DNA of 64,000 nucleotides from Polynucleobacter wuianus (GCF_001659725.1 NZ_CP015922.1:1426001-1490000), one strand, 5' to 3'. Counted from the stretch's first letter, positions 52,480-62,072 are shown. Numbers and translations are program-made. The notes: a model not told the origin generated them from the letters alone.

Positions 52480-53562
52480 TTAAAGCTTTTTAGCAAAGCT
52501 GTATTGAGCAAATGCCTGCTCAGCAACACCAAACCACTGTGCCTCCATGTTCCTAAATACGCGATAGTCATCAAAAATCTTCTTAAACTGAGGATTCTTA
52601 GCGGATTCTTCTGCATAAGTTTCTTGGCTAGCTTTAAAGCAGGCATCCATGATGGAGGTATTGAACTTGCGAAGAACGGCACCATTTTGCAAGAGACGTT
52701 GCAATGCTGGTGGATTGAGTGCATCGTATTTTGCGCACATATCAGTATGCGCCTCAAAACAAGCTGCCTCCCAGGCTGCTTGATATGAAGGTGGCAAAGA
52801 ATCCCACTGTTTTTTATTTACCAAGAATGAGAGGCCTGCAGCACCTTCCCAGAATGCAGGGTAATAGTAGTTCTTGGCCACCTTGGCCAAGCCCAACTTT
52901 TCATCATCATATGGACCTACGAATTCAGCAGCATCAATAGTGCCTTTTTCCAAAGCAGAATAAATTTCCCCTGCAGGCAATTGCTGCGGCACTACACCCA
53001 ACTTTGCCAATACTTGGCCTGCAAATCCAGCGATACGGAATTTCAGACCTTTTAAATCTTCTGGAGATTTAATTTCTTTACGAAACCAGCCGCCCATCTG
53101 GGTACCAGTTTGACCGCCTAAGAAATTCACAATGTTGTAACTTGCATAAAGTTCACGCATTAACTTCATACCATTGCCATGCAACATCCAGGCTGATTGT
53201 TGACGAGCAGTCATGCCAAATGGAGCTGCAGTATCAAAAATGAACGCGCTATTTTTTCCGAGGTAGTAATAACTTGCTGTGTGACCACACTCCACAGTGC
53301 CATTTTGTACCGCATCTAAGACCTGTAACGCTGGAACCACCTCGCCCGCAGCAAATACTTTGACGTTGAACTTTCCGTCAGTAGCTTTGCGCAAGGAATT
53401 CGCAAAGACTTCGGGGGTACCATAAAGGGTATCCAAGGATTTTGGGAAACTAGAAACCAAGCGCCAGTTGAGTGTTGGCAAACTTTGTGCAAGTGCTGGC
53501 GCGCCCAGAGCAGCAACTCCAGCGCCTACGGTAGCCTTCTTAAGAAATGAACGTCTTTGCAT
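52480..53562 (-). CDS. TRAP transporter substrate-binding protein, TakP-like (2-oxoacid)
   Basis: The 360-residue DctP-family protein has a Tat-type signal (MQRRSFLKKATVGAGVAAL) and the DctP hallmark GLKFRIAGFAGQVLAKLG. Its stretches WRLVSSFPKSLDTLYGTPEV, VECGHTASYYYLGKNSAFIF and AAEFVGPYDDEKLGL resemble TakP, which binds 2-oxoacids such as pyruvate. Start at ATG 53562 because AAGGAG lies six bases upstream; an ATG at 53568 would touch it. No DctQ or DctM genes are adjacent, so it is an orphan binding subunit here. Confidence 0.88.
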   Translation of the reverse strand: MQRRSFLKKATVGAGVAALGAPALAQSLPTLNWRLVSSFPKSLDTLYGTPEVFANSLRKATDGKFNVKVFAAGEVVPALQVLDAVQNGTVECGHTASYYYLGKNSAFIFDTAAPFGMTARQQSAWMLHGNGMKLMRELYASYNIVNFLGGQTGTQMGGWFRKEIKSPEDLKGLKFRIAGFAGQVLAKLGVVPQQLPAGEIYSALEKGTIDAAEFVGPYDDEKLGLAKVAKNYYYPAFWEGAAGLSFLVNKKQWDSLPPSYQAAWEAACFEAHTDMCAKYDALNPPALQRLLQNGAVLRKFNTSIMDACFKASQETYAEESAKNPQFKKIFDDYRVFRNMEAQWFGVAEQAFAQYSFAKKL

Positions 53563-53626
53563 CACCATCTCCTTCGGTATTTTTATAGATGTTTATTAAT
53601 TTTCTATTTAAATTCTATAGCGAGAC

Positions 53627-54973
53627 TTATTTTCCGCCAACTGTCATGGAGCCAATCAGAATGGAACCGGTTTCCTTGGTGCCCCTAATTAAGGAATCAC
53701 TTCCAATCAGCTCAATATCCAAGAGCATATCGCGCAAGTTACCAGCAATCGTTACCTCTTCGACTGGATATTGAATCTCACCGTTCTCAACCCAGTAACC
53801 AAATGCACCACGAGAGTAATCCCCTGTTACATAATTCACGCCCTGCCCCATCAACTCAGTCACTAGTAAACCGGTACCCATTTCTTTTAGTAAAGCAGGT
53901 AAACCGCCCTTAGGGGTCTTTTTACTTTTGAGAGTCAAGTGATGTGATCCGCCAGCGTTACCAGTAGTCTTCATGCCCAACTTACGCGCAGAATAGGTTG
54001 AGAGAAAATAGCCCTCCAAAATTCCTTTATCAACGACGGTACGCGCACTTGTCTTGACGCCTTCTTCATCGAAGGGTGCACTTCCCGTCATTGCTTTGAG
54101 ATGAGGATCCTCAAACAAGCTGACATGTTTAGGTAAGACTTGCTTTCCCAAACTATCAAGCAGGAAGCTTGAGCGGCGATAGAGAGCCCCTCCCGAAACG
54201 GCTTGCACTAAACCGCCTAATAGGCCTGCAGCTAAGGGAGCTTCAAAGATGACAGGGCAACGACGCGTGGTGAGTGATCTGGCCTTTAGCCTAGACAAGG
54301 CACGCTGGGCAGCGTACCGACCAATTGCCGCAGGATCCGCTAACTCTGAAGGTATGCGTGAGCTGGAATACCAATCATCTCTTTGCATGTGCGATTTTTT
54401 TCCACCTTGACTGGCAATCGGTGCACAAGAAATATAGTGACGAGAAAATGGATAGCCACCCATGAAACCATGCGAGGTCCCCATCATGAAATGCGCATGA
54501 TGTGCAGATACAGAAGCACCATCGCTGTTCTGAATTTGCTTGCTGACTGAAAAAGCAGCGCCTTCTGCAACACGCGCAATCTCTACAGCACGGGCGGCAT
54601 CAATATCCCACGGATGAAACAAATCAAGATCTAATGGATTTTTTTCTAACAACTCTGCTTCAGCAGGGCCAGCACAATTATCTTCCGCAGTATGTTGAGC
54701 AATGTGATACGCAGCATCAACAGTAGCTTTCAATGACGCTTTAGAAAAATCACTTGTACTGGCGTTGCCGCGATGGTGCCCCAAAAATACGGTTACCCCA
54801 ACCTGCTTATCTAGGCTTTGCTCAATGGTTTCGACCTCGCCCTTACGGACCGTTACCGAGAGACCTTGGCCCTCAGATATTTCCGCAACCGCATCAGAGG
54901 CACCCCTTCTTTTGGCCTCTTTGAGCATGAAATGGATAATTTCTTGAAACTGGCTGGATGAATATGTAAACAT
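53627..54973 (-). CDS. pmbA: TldE/PmbA metalloprotease-family subunit
   Basis: The 448-residue PmbA/TldE protein forms a heterodimer with TldD that degrades peptides (microcin B17 maturation, CcdA). Visible features: GLSVTVRKGEVETIEQS in the N-domain, KTTGNAGGSHHLTLKSKKTP, GLLVTELMGQGVNYVTGDYS and the closing SDSLIRGTKETGSILIGSMT. TldE lacks the HExxxH of TldD, as seen here. tldD is not in the window. It diverges from mog with 26 bases between starts. Confidence 0.93.
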   Translation of the reverse strand: MFTYSSSQFQEIIHFMLKEAKRRGASDAVAEISEGQGLSVTVRKGEVETIEQSLDKQVGVTVFLGHHRGNASTSDFSKASLKATVDAAYHIAQHTAEDNCAGPAEAELLEKNPLDLDLFHPWDIDAARAVEIARVAEGAAFSVSKQIQNSDGASVSAHHAHFMMGTSHGFMGGYPFSRHYISCAPIASQGGKKSHMQRDDWYSSSRIPSELADPAAIGRYAAQRALSRLKARSLTTRRCPVIFEAPLAAGLLGGLVQAVSGGALYRRSSFLLDSLGKQVLPKHVSLFEDPHLKAMTGSAPFDEEGVKTSARTVVDKGILEGYFLSTYSARKLGMKTTGNAGGSHHLTLKSKKTPKGGLPALLKEMGTGLLVTELMGQGVNYVTGDYSRGAFGYWVENGEIQYPVEEVTIAGNLRDMLLDIELIGSDSLIRGTKETGSILIGSMTVGGK

Positions 54974-54999
54974 GCCCTAATAATAGCTAGAATAGAAAT

Positions 55000-55623
55000 A
55001 TGAAGCATACCGAAGCCCTGAAACGGAAGACCCCAAATGAGGTCAAAATTGGCCTCATCTCGGTCTCAGACCGTGCCAGCAAAGGCATCTACCAAGATGA
55101 AGGCATTCCCGCCCTACAAGCATGGCTGATGAAAACGATTAGCAATGATTGCACCTTCCATGAACGTCTGATTGCCGACGAATCCGAAATCATCACCGAA
55201 ACCATCGTTGAATTAGTAGATGAGCTTGGCTGTGACTTAGTTCTCACTACAGGTGGTACAGGCCCCTCTAGGCGCGATGTTACCCCTGAGGCAACTCTAG
55301 AAGCTGGAACCCGAGAAATGCCTGGCTTTGGCGAGCAAATGCGTCAAATTAGTCTGAAATTTGTACCCACAGCGATTTTGTCTAGACAAACAGCTGTTCT
55401 TCGTGAAATTGAAGGGCATGCTGCTCTAGTCATCAATCTACCCGGACAACCAAAAGCAATTGCCGAAACCCTTGAGGGCTTGAAAGATGAAAATGGCAAA
55501 TCCATTGTTCCTGGGATCTTTGCCGCCGTACCTTACTGCATCGATCTGATTGGTGGCCCTTACATCGAGACCAATGAAGAAATCATCAAGGCCTTTAGAC
55601 CCAAGAGCGCAATCAAGAAATAA
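55000..55623 (+). CDS. mog: Molybdopterin adenylyltransferase (MogA-like)
   Basis: MogA adenylates molybdopterin before Mo insertion. The 207-residue protein shows VKIGLISVSDRASKGIYQDEG, the MoCF motif TTGGTGPSRRDVTPEATLEA near residue 85, and INLPGQPKAIAETL near 150. These separate MogA from the MoaB branch on length. No other cofactor genes are adjacent. It ends five bases before the convergent orn stop. Confidence 0.9.
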   Translation: MKHTEALKRKTPNEVKIGLISVSDRASKGIYQDEGIPALQAWLMKTISNDCTFHERLIADESEIITETIVELVDELGCDLVLTTGGTGPSRRDVTPEATLEAGTREMPGFGEQMRQISLKFVPTAILSRQTAVLREIEGHAALVINLPGQPKAIAETLEGLKDENGKSIVPGIFAAVPYCIDLIGGPYIETNEEIIKAFRPKSAIKK

Positions 55624-55628
55624 ATTCT

Positions 55629-56213
55629 TTAGGGTAGCGGAACGATAAATTTATCGCGGTAGTACTTTAGTTCTTCAATCGACTCTTCAATATCAGCTAA
55701 AGCGGTGTGGGCCTGTTTTTTGGTAAAGCCCTTTACCAACTCCGGATGCCAACGCTTACATAACTCCTTGAGAGTAGAGACATCTACATTTCGATAATGA
55801 AAGTAAGCCTCTAACTTTGGCATGTACTTGGCCATGAAACGACGATCTTGTCCGATCGTATTGCCGCACATCGGTGCAATGCCAGGTTTAATATATTTCT
55901 TTAAGAAAGCAATACATTCTGCCTCCACTGCCGCCTCATCCATGGTGGATGCCTTGACCTTGTCGATTAATCCCGATCGGCCATGGGTACCCTTATTCCA
56001 AGCATCCATTGCATCTAAAAGCACATCATCTTGATGGACCACCCAAACCGGTGCGGTAGCAATAGTGTTTAGGTAAGCGTCCGTCACAATAATAGCGATT
56101 TCGAGGATGCGCTCGGTTTCTGGATCTAAGCCAGACATCTCCATATCGACCCAAATCAGGTGCTCATTGGCCGGTGCCATCTTTGCCGCTGCAGTATTCG
56201 TTTGTTCGCTCAT
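55629..56213 (-). CDS. orn: Oligoribonuclease
   Basis: Orn removes 2-5-mer RNAs, and pGpG, in a DEDDh exonuclease fold. The 194-residue protein begins with a 17-residue extension and then IWVDMEMSGLDPETERILEI (DxE site). It has CGNTIGQDRRFMAKYMPKLE and the closing KKQAHTALADIEESIEELKY with the DEDDh His and Asp. Its start is 15 bases from the divergent M48 gene. Confidence 0.94.
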   Translation of the reverse strand: MSEQTNTAAAKMAPANEHLIWVDMEMSGLDPETERILEIAIIVTDAYLNTIATAPVWVVHQDDVLLDAMDAWNKGTHGRSGLIDKVKASTMDEAAVEAECIAFLKKYIKPGIAPMCGNTIGQDRRFMAKYMPKLEAYFHYRNVDVSTLKELCKRWHPELVKGFTKKQAHTALADIEESIEELKYYRDKFIVPLP

Positions 56214-56228
56214 ATCTATAATGATCTC

Positions 56229-57482
56229 ATGACATTCACAATTGTTTTCCTAATTGCTTTTATCGCCAGTTTTGGCCTACGCCATTGGCTTTCCCAACGT
56301 CAAATTCGCCATGTTGCCGAGCATCGTGACGCAGTCCCAGCAGAATTCGCTGAAAAGGTAACCTTGGCCGAACATCAAAAAGCCGCTGACTATACGATTG
56401 CTAAATTGCGCCTGGCTATTTTAGAAAACGGGGTTAGCGCCATCATTTTAATTGCCTTCACTTTATTGGGAGGTCTGGAGATTCTCAATATCGCTCTACT
56501 GCAATTGCTTGGAGAAGGAATTACTCAGCAGATCGCCCTGTTAGCATCGATTGCTCTTATTTCTGGGGTGATTGATCTGCCCTTTTCTTGGTACAAACAG
56601 TTTTACCTTGAAGAGCGCTTTGGCTTTAATCGCATGGGTAAGAAATTATTTTTTACCGATTTACTTAAGGGTGTTGCTCTGGGCACAGCGATTGGTCTGC
56701 CATTACTCTGGGTCATTCTCACACTAATGCTCAAGGCAGGGGATCTGTGGTGGCTCTGGGCATGGGCAGTGCTTTCCGTATTTAGTCTCTTGATGCAATG
56801 GATTTTTCCTACCTTCATCGCACCACTATTTAATAAGTTCCAAGCCCTAGAAGATGGTCCACTAAAAACCCAGATAGAGGCATTACTAACGCGCTGTGAT
56901 TTTGCAAGCCAAGGTTTATTTGTCATGGACGGAAGTAAGCGCAGTGCTCATGGCAATGCATTCTTTGCTGGCATGGGAAAAGCGAAGCGCATCGTGTTTT
57001 TTGACACACTGATTGAGAAACTCAATCCTGGTGAAGTAGAGGCTGTTCTTGCTCATGAACTAGGTCACTTCAAGTGCAAACATATTCGCAAGCGACTGAT
57101 TGTTTCTTTTGCTTTGAGCTTTGCAATGTTTGCCTTACTAGGCTGGATCAGTACACAAGTATGGTTCTACACTGATCTAGGCGTGATGCCCAACCTCAAT
57201 GGCTACAACGGTGGCTTAGCTCTGGCGCTATTCATGCTGGTCTCGCCCGTCTTTAGTTTCTTCCTCACCCCTTTAGGAAGCCTAGCCTCGCGCAAACATG
57301 AATACGAGGCTGATGGTTTTGCAGCTGAAAAATCCTCCGCAAAAGATCTCATCTCTGCGTTAGTCAAGCTCTACCAAGATAATGCTTCAACTCTGACGCC
57401 CGATCCGATCTATACCGCTTTTTATAGCTCGCATCCCCCTGCTCCATTACGTATTGCTAACTTGCATCGCTTTAGCTCTTAA
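56229..57482 (+). CDS. M48-family membrane zinc metallopeptidase (Ste24-like)
   Basis: The 417-residue protein has a Ste24-type architecture: N-terminal helix MTFTIVFLIAFIASFGLRHW, several more helices, and the HExxH zinc site in AVLAHELGHFKCKH near residue 278. The conserved EADGFA supplies the third ligand (HEYEADGFAAEKS near 358). Start at ATG 56229; the open frame extends to 56160 but would run into the divergent orn. Family members clip membrane or prenylated proteins; bacterial substrates are mostly unknown. Confidence 0.9.
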   Translation: MTFTIVFLIAFIASFGLRHWLSQRQIRHVAEHRDAVPAEFAEKVTLAEHQKAADYTIAKLRLAILENGVSAIILIAFTLLGGLEILNIALLQLLGEGITQQIALLASIALISGVIDLPFSWYKQFYLEERFGFNRMGKKLFFTDLLKGVALGTAIGLPLLWVILTLMLKAGDLWWLWAWAVLSVFSLLMQWIFPTFIAPLFNKFQALEDGPLKTQIEALLTRCDFASQGLFVMDGSKRSAHGNAFFAGMGKAKRIVFFDTLIEKLNPGEVEAVLAHELGHFKCKHIRKRLIVSFALSFAMFALLGWISTQVWFYTDLGVMPNLNGYNGGLALALFMLVSPVFSFFLTPLGSLASRKHEYEADGFAAEKSSAKDLISALVKLYQDNASTLTPDPIYTAFYSSHPPAPLRIANLHRFSS

Positions 57483-57484
57483 AC

Positions 57485-58498
57485 ATGGAACAATTTCGCG
57501 CGCTACTGACTGCTTCCTATGGAAGACACTATTTAGCTCAGCGTCTTGCAGCAGATACACTTGGTAATGAATCCCCAAGTGGTCCATTAATTCAAGTGAG
57601 TACACCTGCAAAGCAACATATAGGCGCAGTAGGTGATCGCATGTTACTCGAAATGACTTCTGTTGATCAAGCACGCATTATCGAAATTGAGCCGCGTGAG
57701 AATATTCTCTATCGCTCTGATGCCTTCAAGAGCAAGATCATTGCATCGAATGTGGATCAAATTTTAGTAGTACTAGCAACGCAACCCGCCTTCTCACCTG
57801 ACCTACTGGGCAGGGCAGTTGTTGCTGCTGAAGCCAATCAAATTGGTTTACATATTCTGCTCAACAAGTGTGACCTCAAAGATAACTTAGAGCATGCGCG
57901 CAAAATCATTGAGCCCTATGCACGTATGGGCTATCCAGTCAGCGAGGTGTCCGCTAAATTTGACAGCGCTTCCATTGATGCGCTTCGCCCTGCAATTGCT
58001 GGCAAAGTATCTGTCTTCGTTGGCCAATCAGGCATGGGTAAATCTAGTTTATTGAATGCTTGGGTACCTAACGCAGCCGCGCTCACTCAGGAATACTCTG
58101 TGCGATTAGATACTGGCAAGCACACTACGACTGCTTGCCGCTATTTTGAATTACCAGAAGCTTGGGGTAGAAATGAATCTGGCAAATTGGGCGCATTGAT
58201 TGATTCACCAGGATTTCAGGAGTTTGGCTTAGCGCATATGTCTGTGAGTGAGTTGCAGCATGCCTTTAGAGAATTTAAAGACTTGCTTGGCAAATGCCGC
58301 TTTCATAACTGCGCCCATCAGTCTGAGCCCGATTGCGCAGTTCGTGATGCCGTAGACAGAAATGAAATAGCGCCAGAAAGACTGGCGCTATTTAGGCAGC
58401 TACGTTCTGACTCGAAAACAGCTGATACGCAAATTCAGGGAATTAGCCAAGCCAAAGAGCGATGGTCAGCATTAGCAACAAAGCCATCCAAGCGATAA
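57485..58498 (+). CDS. rsgA: Ribosome small-subunit-dependent GTPase A
   Basis: RsgA is a circularly permuted GTPase that helps late 30S assembly and removes RbfA. The 337-residue protein has an OB fold, then G4 LLNKCDL, G1 GQSGMGKSSLLN, G3 DSPGFQ, and the C-terminal Zn-finger (GKCRFHNCAHQSEPDCAVRD). It follows the M48 gene by two bases. Its 3' end overlaps the convergent CobD-like gene by 56 bases. Confidence 0.95.
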   Translation: MEQFRALLTASYGRHYLAQRLAADTLGNESPSGPLIQVSTPAKQHIGAVGDRMLLEMTSVDQARIIEIEPRENILYRSDAFKSKIIASNVDQILVVLATQPAFSPDLLGRAVVAAEANQIGLHILLNKCDLKDNLEHARKIIEPYARMGYPVSEVSAKFDSASIDALRPAIAGKVSVFVGQSGMGKSSLLNAWVPNAAALTQEYSVRLDTGKHTTTACRYFELPEAWGRNESGKLGALIDSPGFQEFGLAHMSVSELQHAFREFKDLLGKCRFHNCAHQSEPDCAVRDAVDRNEIAPERLALFRQLRSDSKTADTQIQGISQAKERWSALATKPSKR

Positions 58499-59399
58499 CT
58501 AAACGCCATACTAAGCCAACTGCAGAGCGCATCGTACGCTCAGTAGGCTCAAGACCTACCTCATAAACCAGGGGTTCACCAGCTTCAGCCATCCGCAAAG
58601 CTTCATCACTATCAGGCTCACTCAAAGGCTCACCCAAGCGAACGCCTAGTGCGCCACTACCTGCCGCAAGAATCACGGCAGACAAGGAGTCAGTCCATTT
58701 TTGTGTGAGATAGCGCCATGCGTATACCGCACCCTCAAAATTGCCAACGATTGCAAAGCCCATCGCGGTAATGCGTGATGGAATCCAATCAAGCACATAA
58801 AAGAAATGACGCGCAGCTTCACTTAGGTTGTAGTCACGCTCAGACCAACGCTGTGCTGCGATGTCAGCCAAACGATAGAGCACAACACCAGCGGGACCCA
58901 TTGGCATCATGAACCAGAACAAGACGCCAAACACATGGCGATGAGAGCCTATGATGGCACGCTCTAGCGCTAATGAAATGACTTCAGTCTCAGATAAATC
59001 CGAAGTATCTAATTCGGGGCCATACCATTCGCCCAAGGCAGCGCGCGCCGCTGGTAAGTCATGCGCTTCAATCGCTTCATGCACCAAGGTAAAGGAATGG
59101 CTGAACTGGCGAAAACCGAAGAACAAATAAGCAATAACAATGTTCCACAAGAAACCAAGAATAGGATAGGTCACCATACATGTGACGTACACCATGAACA
59201 CCAAGAAAGTTGGCAAGACAAATGCGACTAAGCAGGCCATGCGAGCGCCAACTGGACTCGCACCTTCCTCAGACTTACCACCGAATTCACCGGCGACCCA
59301 ATCTAACCAACGGGCACTCATACGTGCAATCCAATGGTTAGCAGTTACTGGGCGGTATTGCTCAGCAATGAGGGCGAAGAGAATAGAAAAGAAAGTCAT
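58443..59399 (-). CDS. CobD/CbiB- or AmpE-like membrane protein
   Basis: The 318-residue protein begins MTFFSILFALIAEQYRPVTA and has about five helices (LVAFVLPTFLVFMVYVTCMV, GVLFWFMMPMGPAGVVLYRL, LVIAWMALLLMLTIALWLG). The region AMGFAIVGNFEGAVYAWRYL and DIPSRITAMG-type motif (here DWIPSRITAMGFAI) matches the CobD/CbiB-AmpE superfamily. No other cobalamin genes are present, so a cobalamin function is doubtful; AmpE-like signalling is the alternative. It overlaps the NUDIX gene start by four bases. Confidence 0.7.
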   Translation of the reverse strand: MTFFSILFALIAEQYRPVTANHWIARMSARWLDWVAGEFGGKSEEGASPVGARMACLVAFVLPTFLVFMVYVTCMVTYPILGFLWNIVIAYLFFGFRQFSHSFTLVHEAIEAHDLPAARAALGEWYGPELDTSDLSETEVISLALERAIIGSHRHVFGVLFWFMMPMGPAGVVLYRLADIAAQRWSERDYNLSEAARHFFYVLDWIPSRITAMGFAIVGNFEGAVYAWRYLTQKWTDSLSAVILAAGSGALGVRLGEPLSEPDSDEALRMAEAGEPLVYEVGLEPTERTMRSAVGLVWRLVIAWMALLLMLTIALWLG

Positions 59400-60139
59400 A
59401 CTTTTAATAAATGATATAGGTTACGTAACATTCCCGCAGTAGCACCCCAAATAAAGCGGTTCTCATAAGGCATTGAATAAAAACGGCGACCACCTTGCTC
59501 ACTTTGCCACAATCTGATCTGGTGATTGGCAGGATCTAGCAAAAACTTCAGCGGCACCTCAAAAACATCCGCCACCTCGAACTCATCTAAGACATATTCT
59601 GCCTGAGGATTCACTAATCCTACTACTGGTATGACGCTATAGCCAGAAACTGTTAAATACTCTGGTAGATAGCCAATAATCTCCACCTGCCCTGGATCAA
59701 GACCAATCTCCTCTTGGCTTTCCCTTAAAGCGGTGTCATCGGGGCTTCGATCTTCTGGATCCATCCGTCCGCCAGGAAAACTAATCTGCCCTGCGTGATC
59801 TCGCAAATGATTAGTTCTTTGCGTGAGCAATACGGAAAGACCATCTTCTTTAAGTAATAAGGGGATTAATACTGCTGCACGCGTCACCTTACCCGCAGCT
59901 TGACGTCTCGCAATGATATCGGCAGCAATGACATGGCGATTCTCATCGGTAATCTCTGGTTGCCATTCAGGCGGATATTGCAATCGCAACTTCAAAGCCT
60001 GTGGCTCTAGAAGTTCTGGAGAAACCTTCTTGTCATTAATACATACCTCATGAATTGGAACGGCTTCCGCATTAAATCCTGGTGGCGCAGCGACATTGAT
60101 TGCGTCTTCTTCAGGTTTTGAGGTCTTGGGCATAGTCAT
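59396..60139 (-). CDS. NUDIX CoA pyrophosphatase (NudL-like)
   Basis: The 247-residue hydrolase has the UPF0035-type stretch LLTQRTNHLRDHAGQISFPG (found in CoA pyrophosphatases) directly before the Nudix box, visible as GGRMDPEDR..RESQEEIGL. It likely hydrolyses CoA to phosphopantetheine and adenosine 3',5'-bisphosphate. N-terminal 80 residues precede the fold. It is coupled (ATGA) to the CobD/AmpE-like gene. Confidence 0.88.
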   Translation of the reverse strand: MTMPKTSKPEEDAINVAAPPGFNAEAVPIHEVCINDKKVSPELLEPQALKLRLQYPPEWQPEITDENRHVIAADIIARRQAAGKVTRAAVLIPLLLKEDGLSVLLTQRTNHLRDHAGQISFPGGRMDPEDRSPDDTALRESQEEIGLDPGQVEIIGYLPEYLTVSGYSVIPVVGLVNPQAEYVLDEFEVADVFEVPLKFLLDPANHQIRLWQSEQGGRRFYSMPYENRFIWGATAGMLRNLYHLLKV

Positions 60140-60151
60140 AATTCTAAGGCA

Positions 60152-60178
60152 ACAAAAAAGGCGACCGAGGCCGCCTTT
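60152..60178 (-). terminator. Intrinsic terminator after rplS
   Basis: On the minus strand AAGGCGGCC-TC-GGTCGCCTT forms a strong stem followed by a T-run. It lies about 20 bases past the rplS stop and ends the rpsP-rimM-trmD-rplS operon. Confidence 0.88.
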
Positions 60179-60199
60179 CTGTTTGCCTCAAAGCAGTAA

Positions 60200-60592
60200 T
60201 TATTCAGCAGCAACTGCTGTTGGTTTAACGCGTGCTTGAAGCTTTTCTTTAATACGTGCTGACTTACCAGAACGGTCGCGCAAGTAGTACAACTTCGCAC
60301 GACGCACATCACCGCGACGCTTCACTTCAACGCTAGCGATCAATGGTGAGTAGGTTTGGAAAGTACGCTCAACGCCTTCACCAGAAGAAATTTTACGCAC
60401 GATAAAGCTGGAATTGAGTCCGCGATTACGTTTAGCAATCACAACGCCTTCAAAGGCCTGGGTACGCTTACGTGTACCTTCAACAACGTTTACGCTAACA
60501 ACTACTGTGTCACCAGGCGCAAAGCTTGGCAATACTTTGTTAGCACTTAAGCGAGCAATTTCTTCTTGCTCAATTTTTGCAATTAAATTCAT
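60200..60592 (-). CDS. rplS: 50S ribosomal protein L19
   Basis: The 130-residue protein has the L19 features FAPGDTVVVSVNVVEGTRKR, FEGVVIAKRNRGLNSSFIVR, GVERTFQTYSPLIASVEVKR and RRAKLYYLRDRSGKSARIKE. The C-terminal extension (KLQARVKPTAVAAE) is slightly longer than in E. coli. It is the last gene of the operon, 137 bases after trmD; this gap is large enough for internal regulation, though none is obvious. Confidence 0.97.
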   Translation of the reverse strand: MNLIAKIEQEEIARLSANKVLPSFAPGDTVVVSVNVVEGTRKRTQAFEGVVIAKRNRGLNSSFIVRKISSGEGVERTFQTYSPLIASVEVKRRGDVRRAKLYYLRDRSGKSARIKEKLQARVKPTAVAAE

Positions 60593-60728
60593 TTTTAATC
60601 CTTAAACATCGTATTAGCGTTTAATCCCGAGATATAAATCAGCGGACCTAATAGAGGATGCAGTTAAAACAATTTCACTAAACCAAAAAACCAAACCTTT
60701 AAATCACTACTGAGGAAACTAAAAGTAT

Positions 60729-61475
60729 TCACAGCGAGCGAAGAAATTGTTCATCTTCTCGGGTTAGTAACCCATTGGCTCTGGCCGAATCAATTAAATC
60801 TGGCCTTAACCTGAACGTCAGCTCTAAAGACTTCTGCCGACGCCAATCCGCTATTTTAGCGTGATGTCCGCCTAAAAGCACGTCCGGCACCGATAAATTT
60901 TCATAAATTTCGGGTCTGGTGTAGTGCGGATAGTCCAAAAGATCGTTCATAAAGCTATCCTGAGTGGCAGATTCGCCATCTCCAAGCGCACCTGGGATCA
61001 ACCTAATAACTGCATCCATCATGGCCATAGCGGGGATTTCACCCCCAGAAAGCACAAAATCGCCTATAGATAGCTGTAAATCGACGTTTCGATCAACAAA
61101 ACGTTGATCAACCGCCTCATATCGACCACAAACAAAGGTTAAATTGCCTAAATTAAGGATATCGGAGGCTATTTTTTGAGAAAACCGCTCCCCTTGAGGT
61201 GCCAGAAGGCAAACTGGACCAGACTTCACCCCGGCAGCCTGATGCGCTGCTTTAATCCCTGTAATGGTGTCCTCAAGGGGTTTAGCCATCATCACCATGC
61301 CTGGGCCACCACCATAAGCGCGGTCATCTACCGTCTTGCGAGGATCAGAACAAAAATCTCGGGGATTCCATAAATGGACGCTAGCTAAAGACTGCTCGCA
61401 TGCGCGACCTGTCACACCCCACTGCGTGAGCGCAGAGAACATTTCTGGAAATAAGGTCACAACATCAAAGCGCAT
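60729..61475 (-). CDS. trmD: tRNA (guanine-37-N1)-methyltransferase
   Basis: TrmD makes m1G37 in tRNA, preventing +1 frameshifts. The 248-residue SPOUT enzyme shows MRFDVVTLFPEMFSAL, DDRAYGGGPGMVMMAKPLED, FVCGRYEAVDQRF and LSIGDFVLSGGEIPAMAMMD (the knot region). It follows rimM by 30 bases, in the order conserved across bacteria. Confidence 0.96.
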   Translation of the reverse strand: MRFDVVTLFPEMFSALTQWGVTGRACEQSLASVHLWNPRDFCSDPRKTVDDRAYGGGPGMVMMAKPLEDTITGIKAAHQAAGVKSGPVCLLAPQGERFSQKIASDILNLGNLTFVCGRYEAVDQRFVDRNVDLQLSIGDFVLSGGEIPAMAMMDAVIRLIPGALGDGESATQDSFMNDLLDYPHYTRPEIYENLSVPDVLLGGHHAKIADWRRQKSLELTFRLRPDLIDSARANGLLTREDEQFLRSL

Positions 61476-61505
61476 ATGTTTATGTCTTGAGTTTTTGCTT
61501 AGGGC

Positions 61506-62072
61506 TTATTGCCAATCTAATTGCCAATCCAGCGTAATCGCTTTATTGGGTAAGTCCACGTTTTGCACCACTTCTTTCACAAAGGGCACGAGATACTTAA
61601 TTTCTTTATTGGCAGCATCGCCAATAGCAATAACGCCATGTGCACCATTTTCAGTGACATCAAGCACTTCGCCAAGAGCCTCATTTTGTAAATTGATTGC
61701 TTGGCAACCAATCAAATCTACCCAGTAATAAGAATCACTTTCCGCTTTTGGAAAAGCATCACGCGCCACCAGAATGCGAGCGCCCTTCAGCGCCAGAGCT
61801 TGATCGCGATCAGTGATGCCATCTAATGCAACGACCACATTGCCACTATGCATCTTGGCACTTTTCACTTTGTATTGCGTCAATGAAGCTTGCTCTACAG
61901 ACACAGAAACGCCAGCATCCCTTCGCGGGATCAGAGAAAGCCAAACTGTTTTAGAGGAAAGAAGTGCTACAGGGTCAGATGAGTGAGGTCTAACTTTCAC
62001 TTGCCCTTGCAAACCTTGCGCTTCAGAAATAGCGCCAAGTTCAATCAAATCATTCAGGGAAGGTGTACTCAT
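61506..62072 (-). CDS. rimM: 16S rRNA processing protein RimM
   Basis: RimM binds S19 and assists 30S head assembly. The 188-residue protein has the RimM N-domain (LIELGAISEAQGLQGQVKVR) and PRC-barrel C-domain (YYWVDLIGCQAINLQNEALG, KYLVPFVKEVVQNVDLPNKA). It is third-from-last in the operon, with a 93-base gap to rpsP that contains a long hairpin. Confidence 0.95.
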   Translation of the reverse strand: MSTPSLNDLIELGAISEAQGLQGQVKVRPHSSDPVALLSSKTVWLSLIPRRDAGVSVSVEQASLTQYKVKSAKMHSGNVVVALDGITDRDQALALKGARILVARDAFPKAESDSYYWVDLIGCQAINLQNEALGEVLDVTENGAHGVIAIGDAANKEIKYLVPFVKEVVQNVDLPNKAITLDWQLDWQ

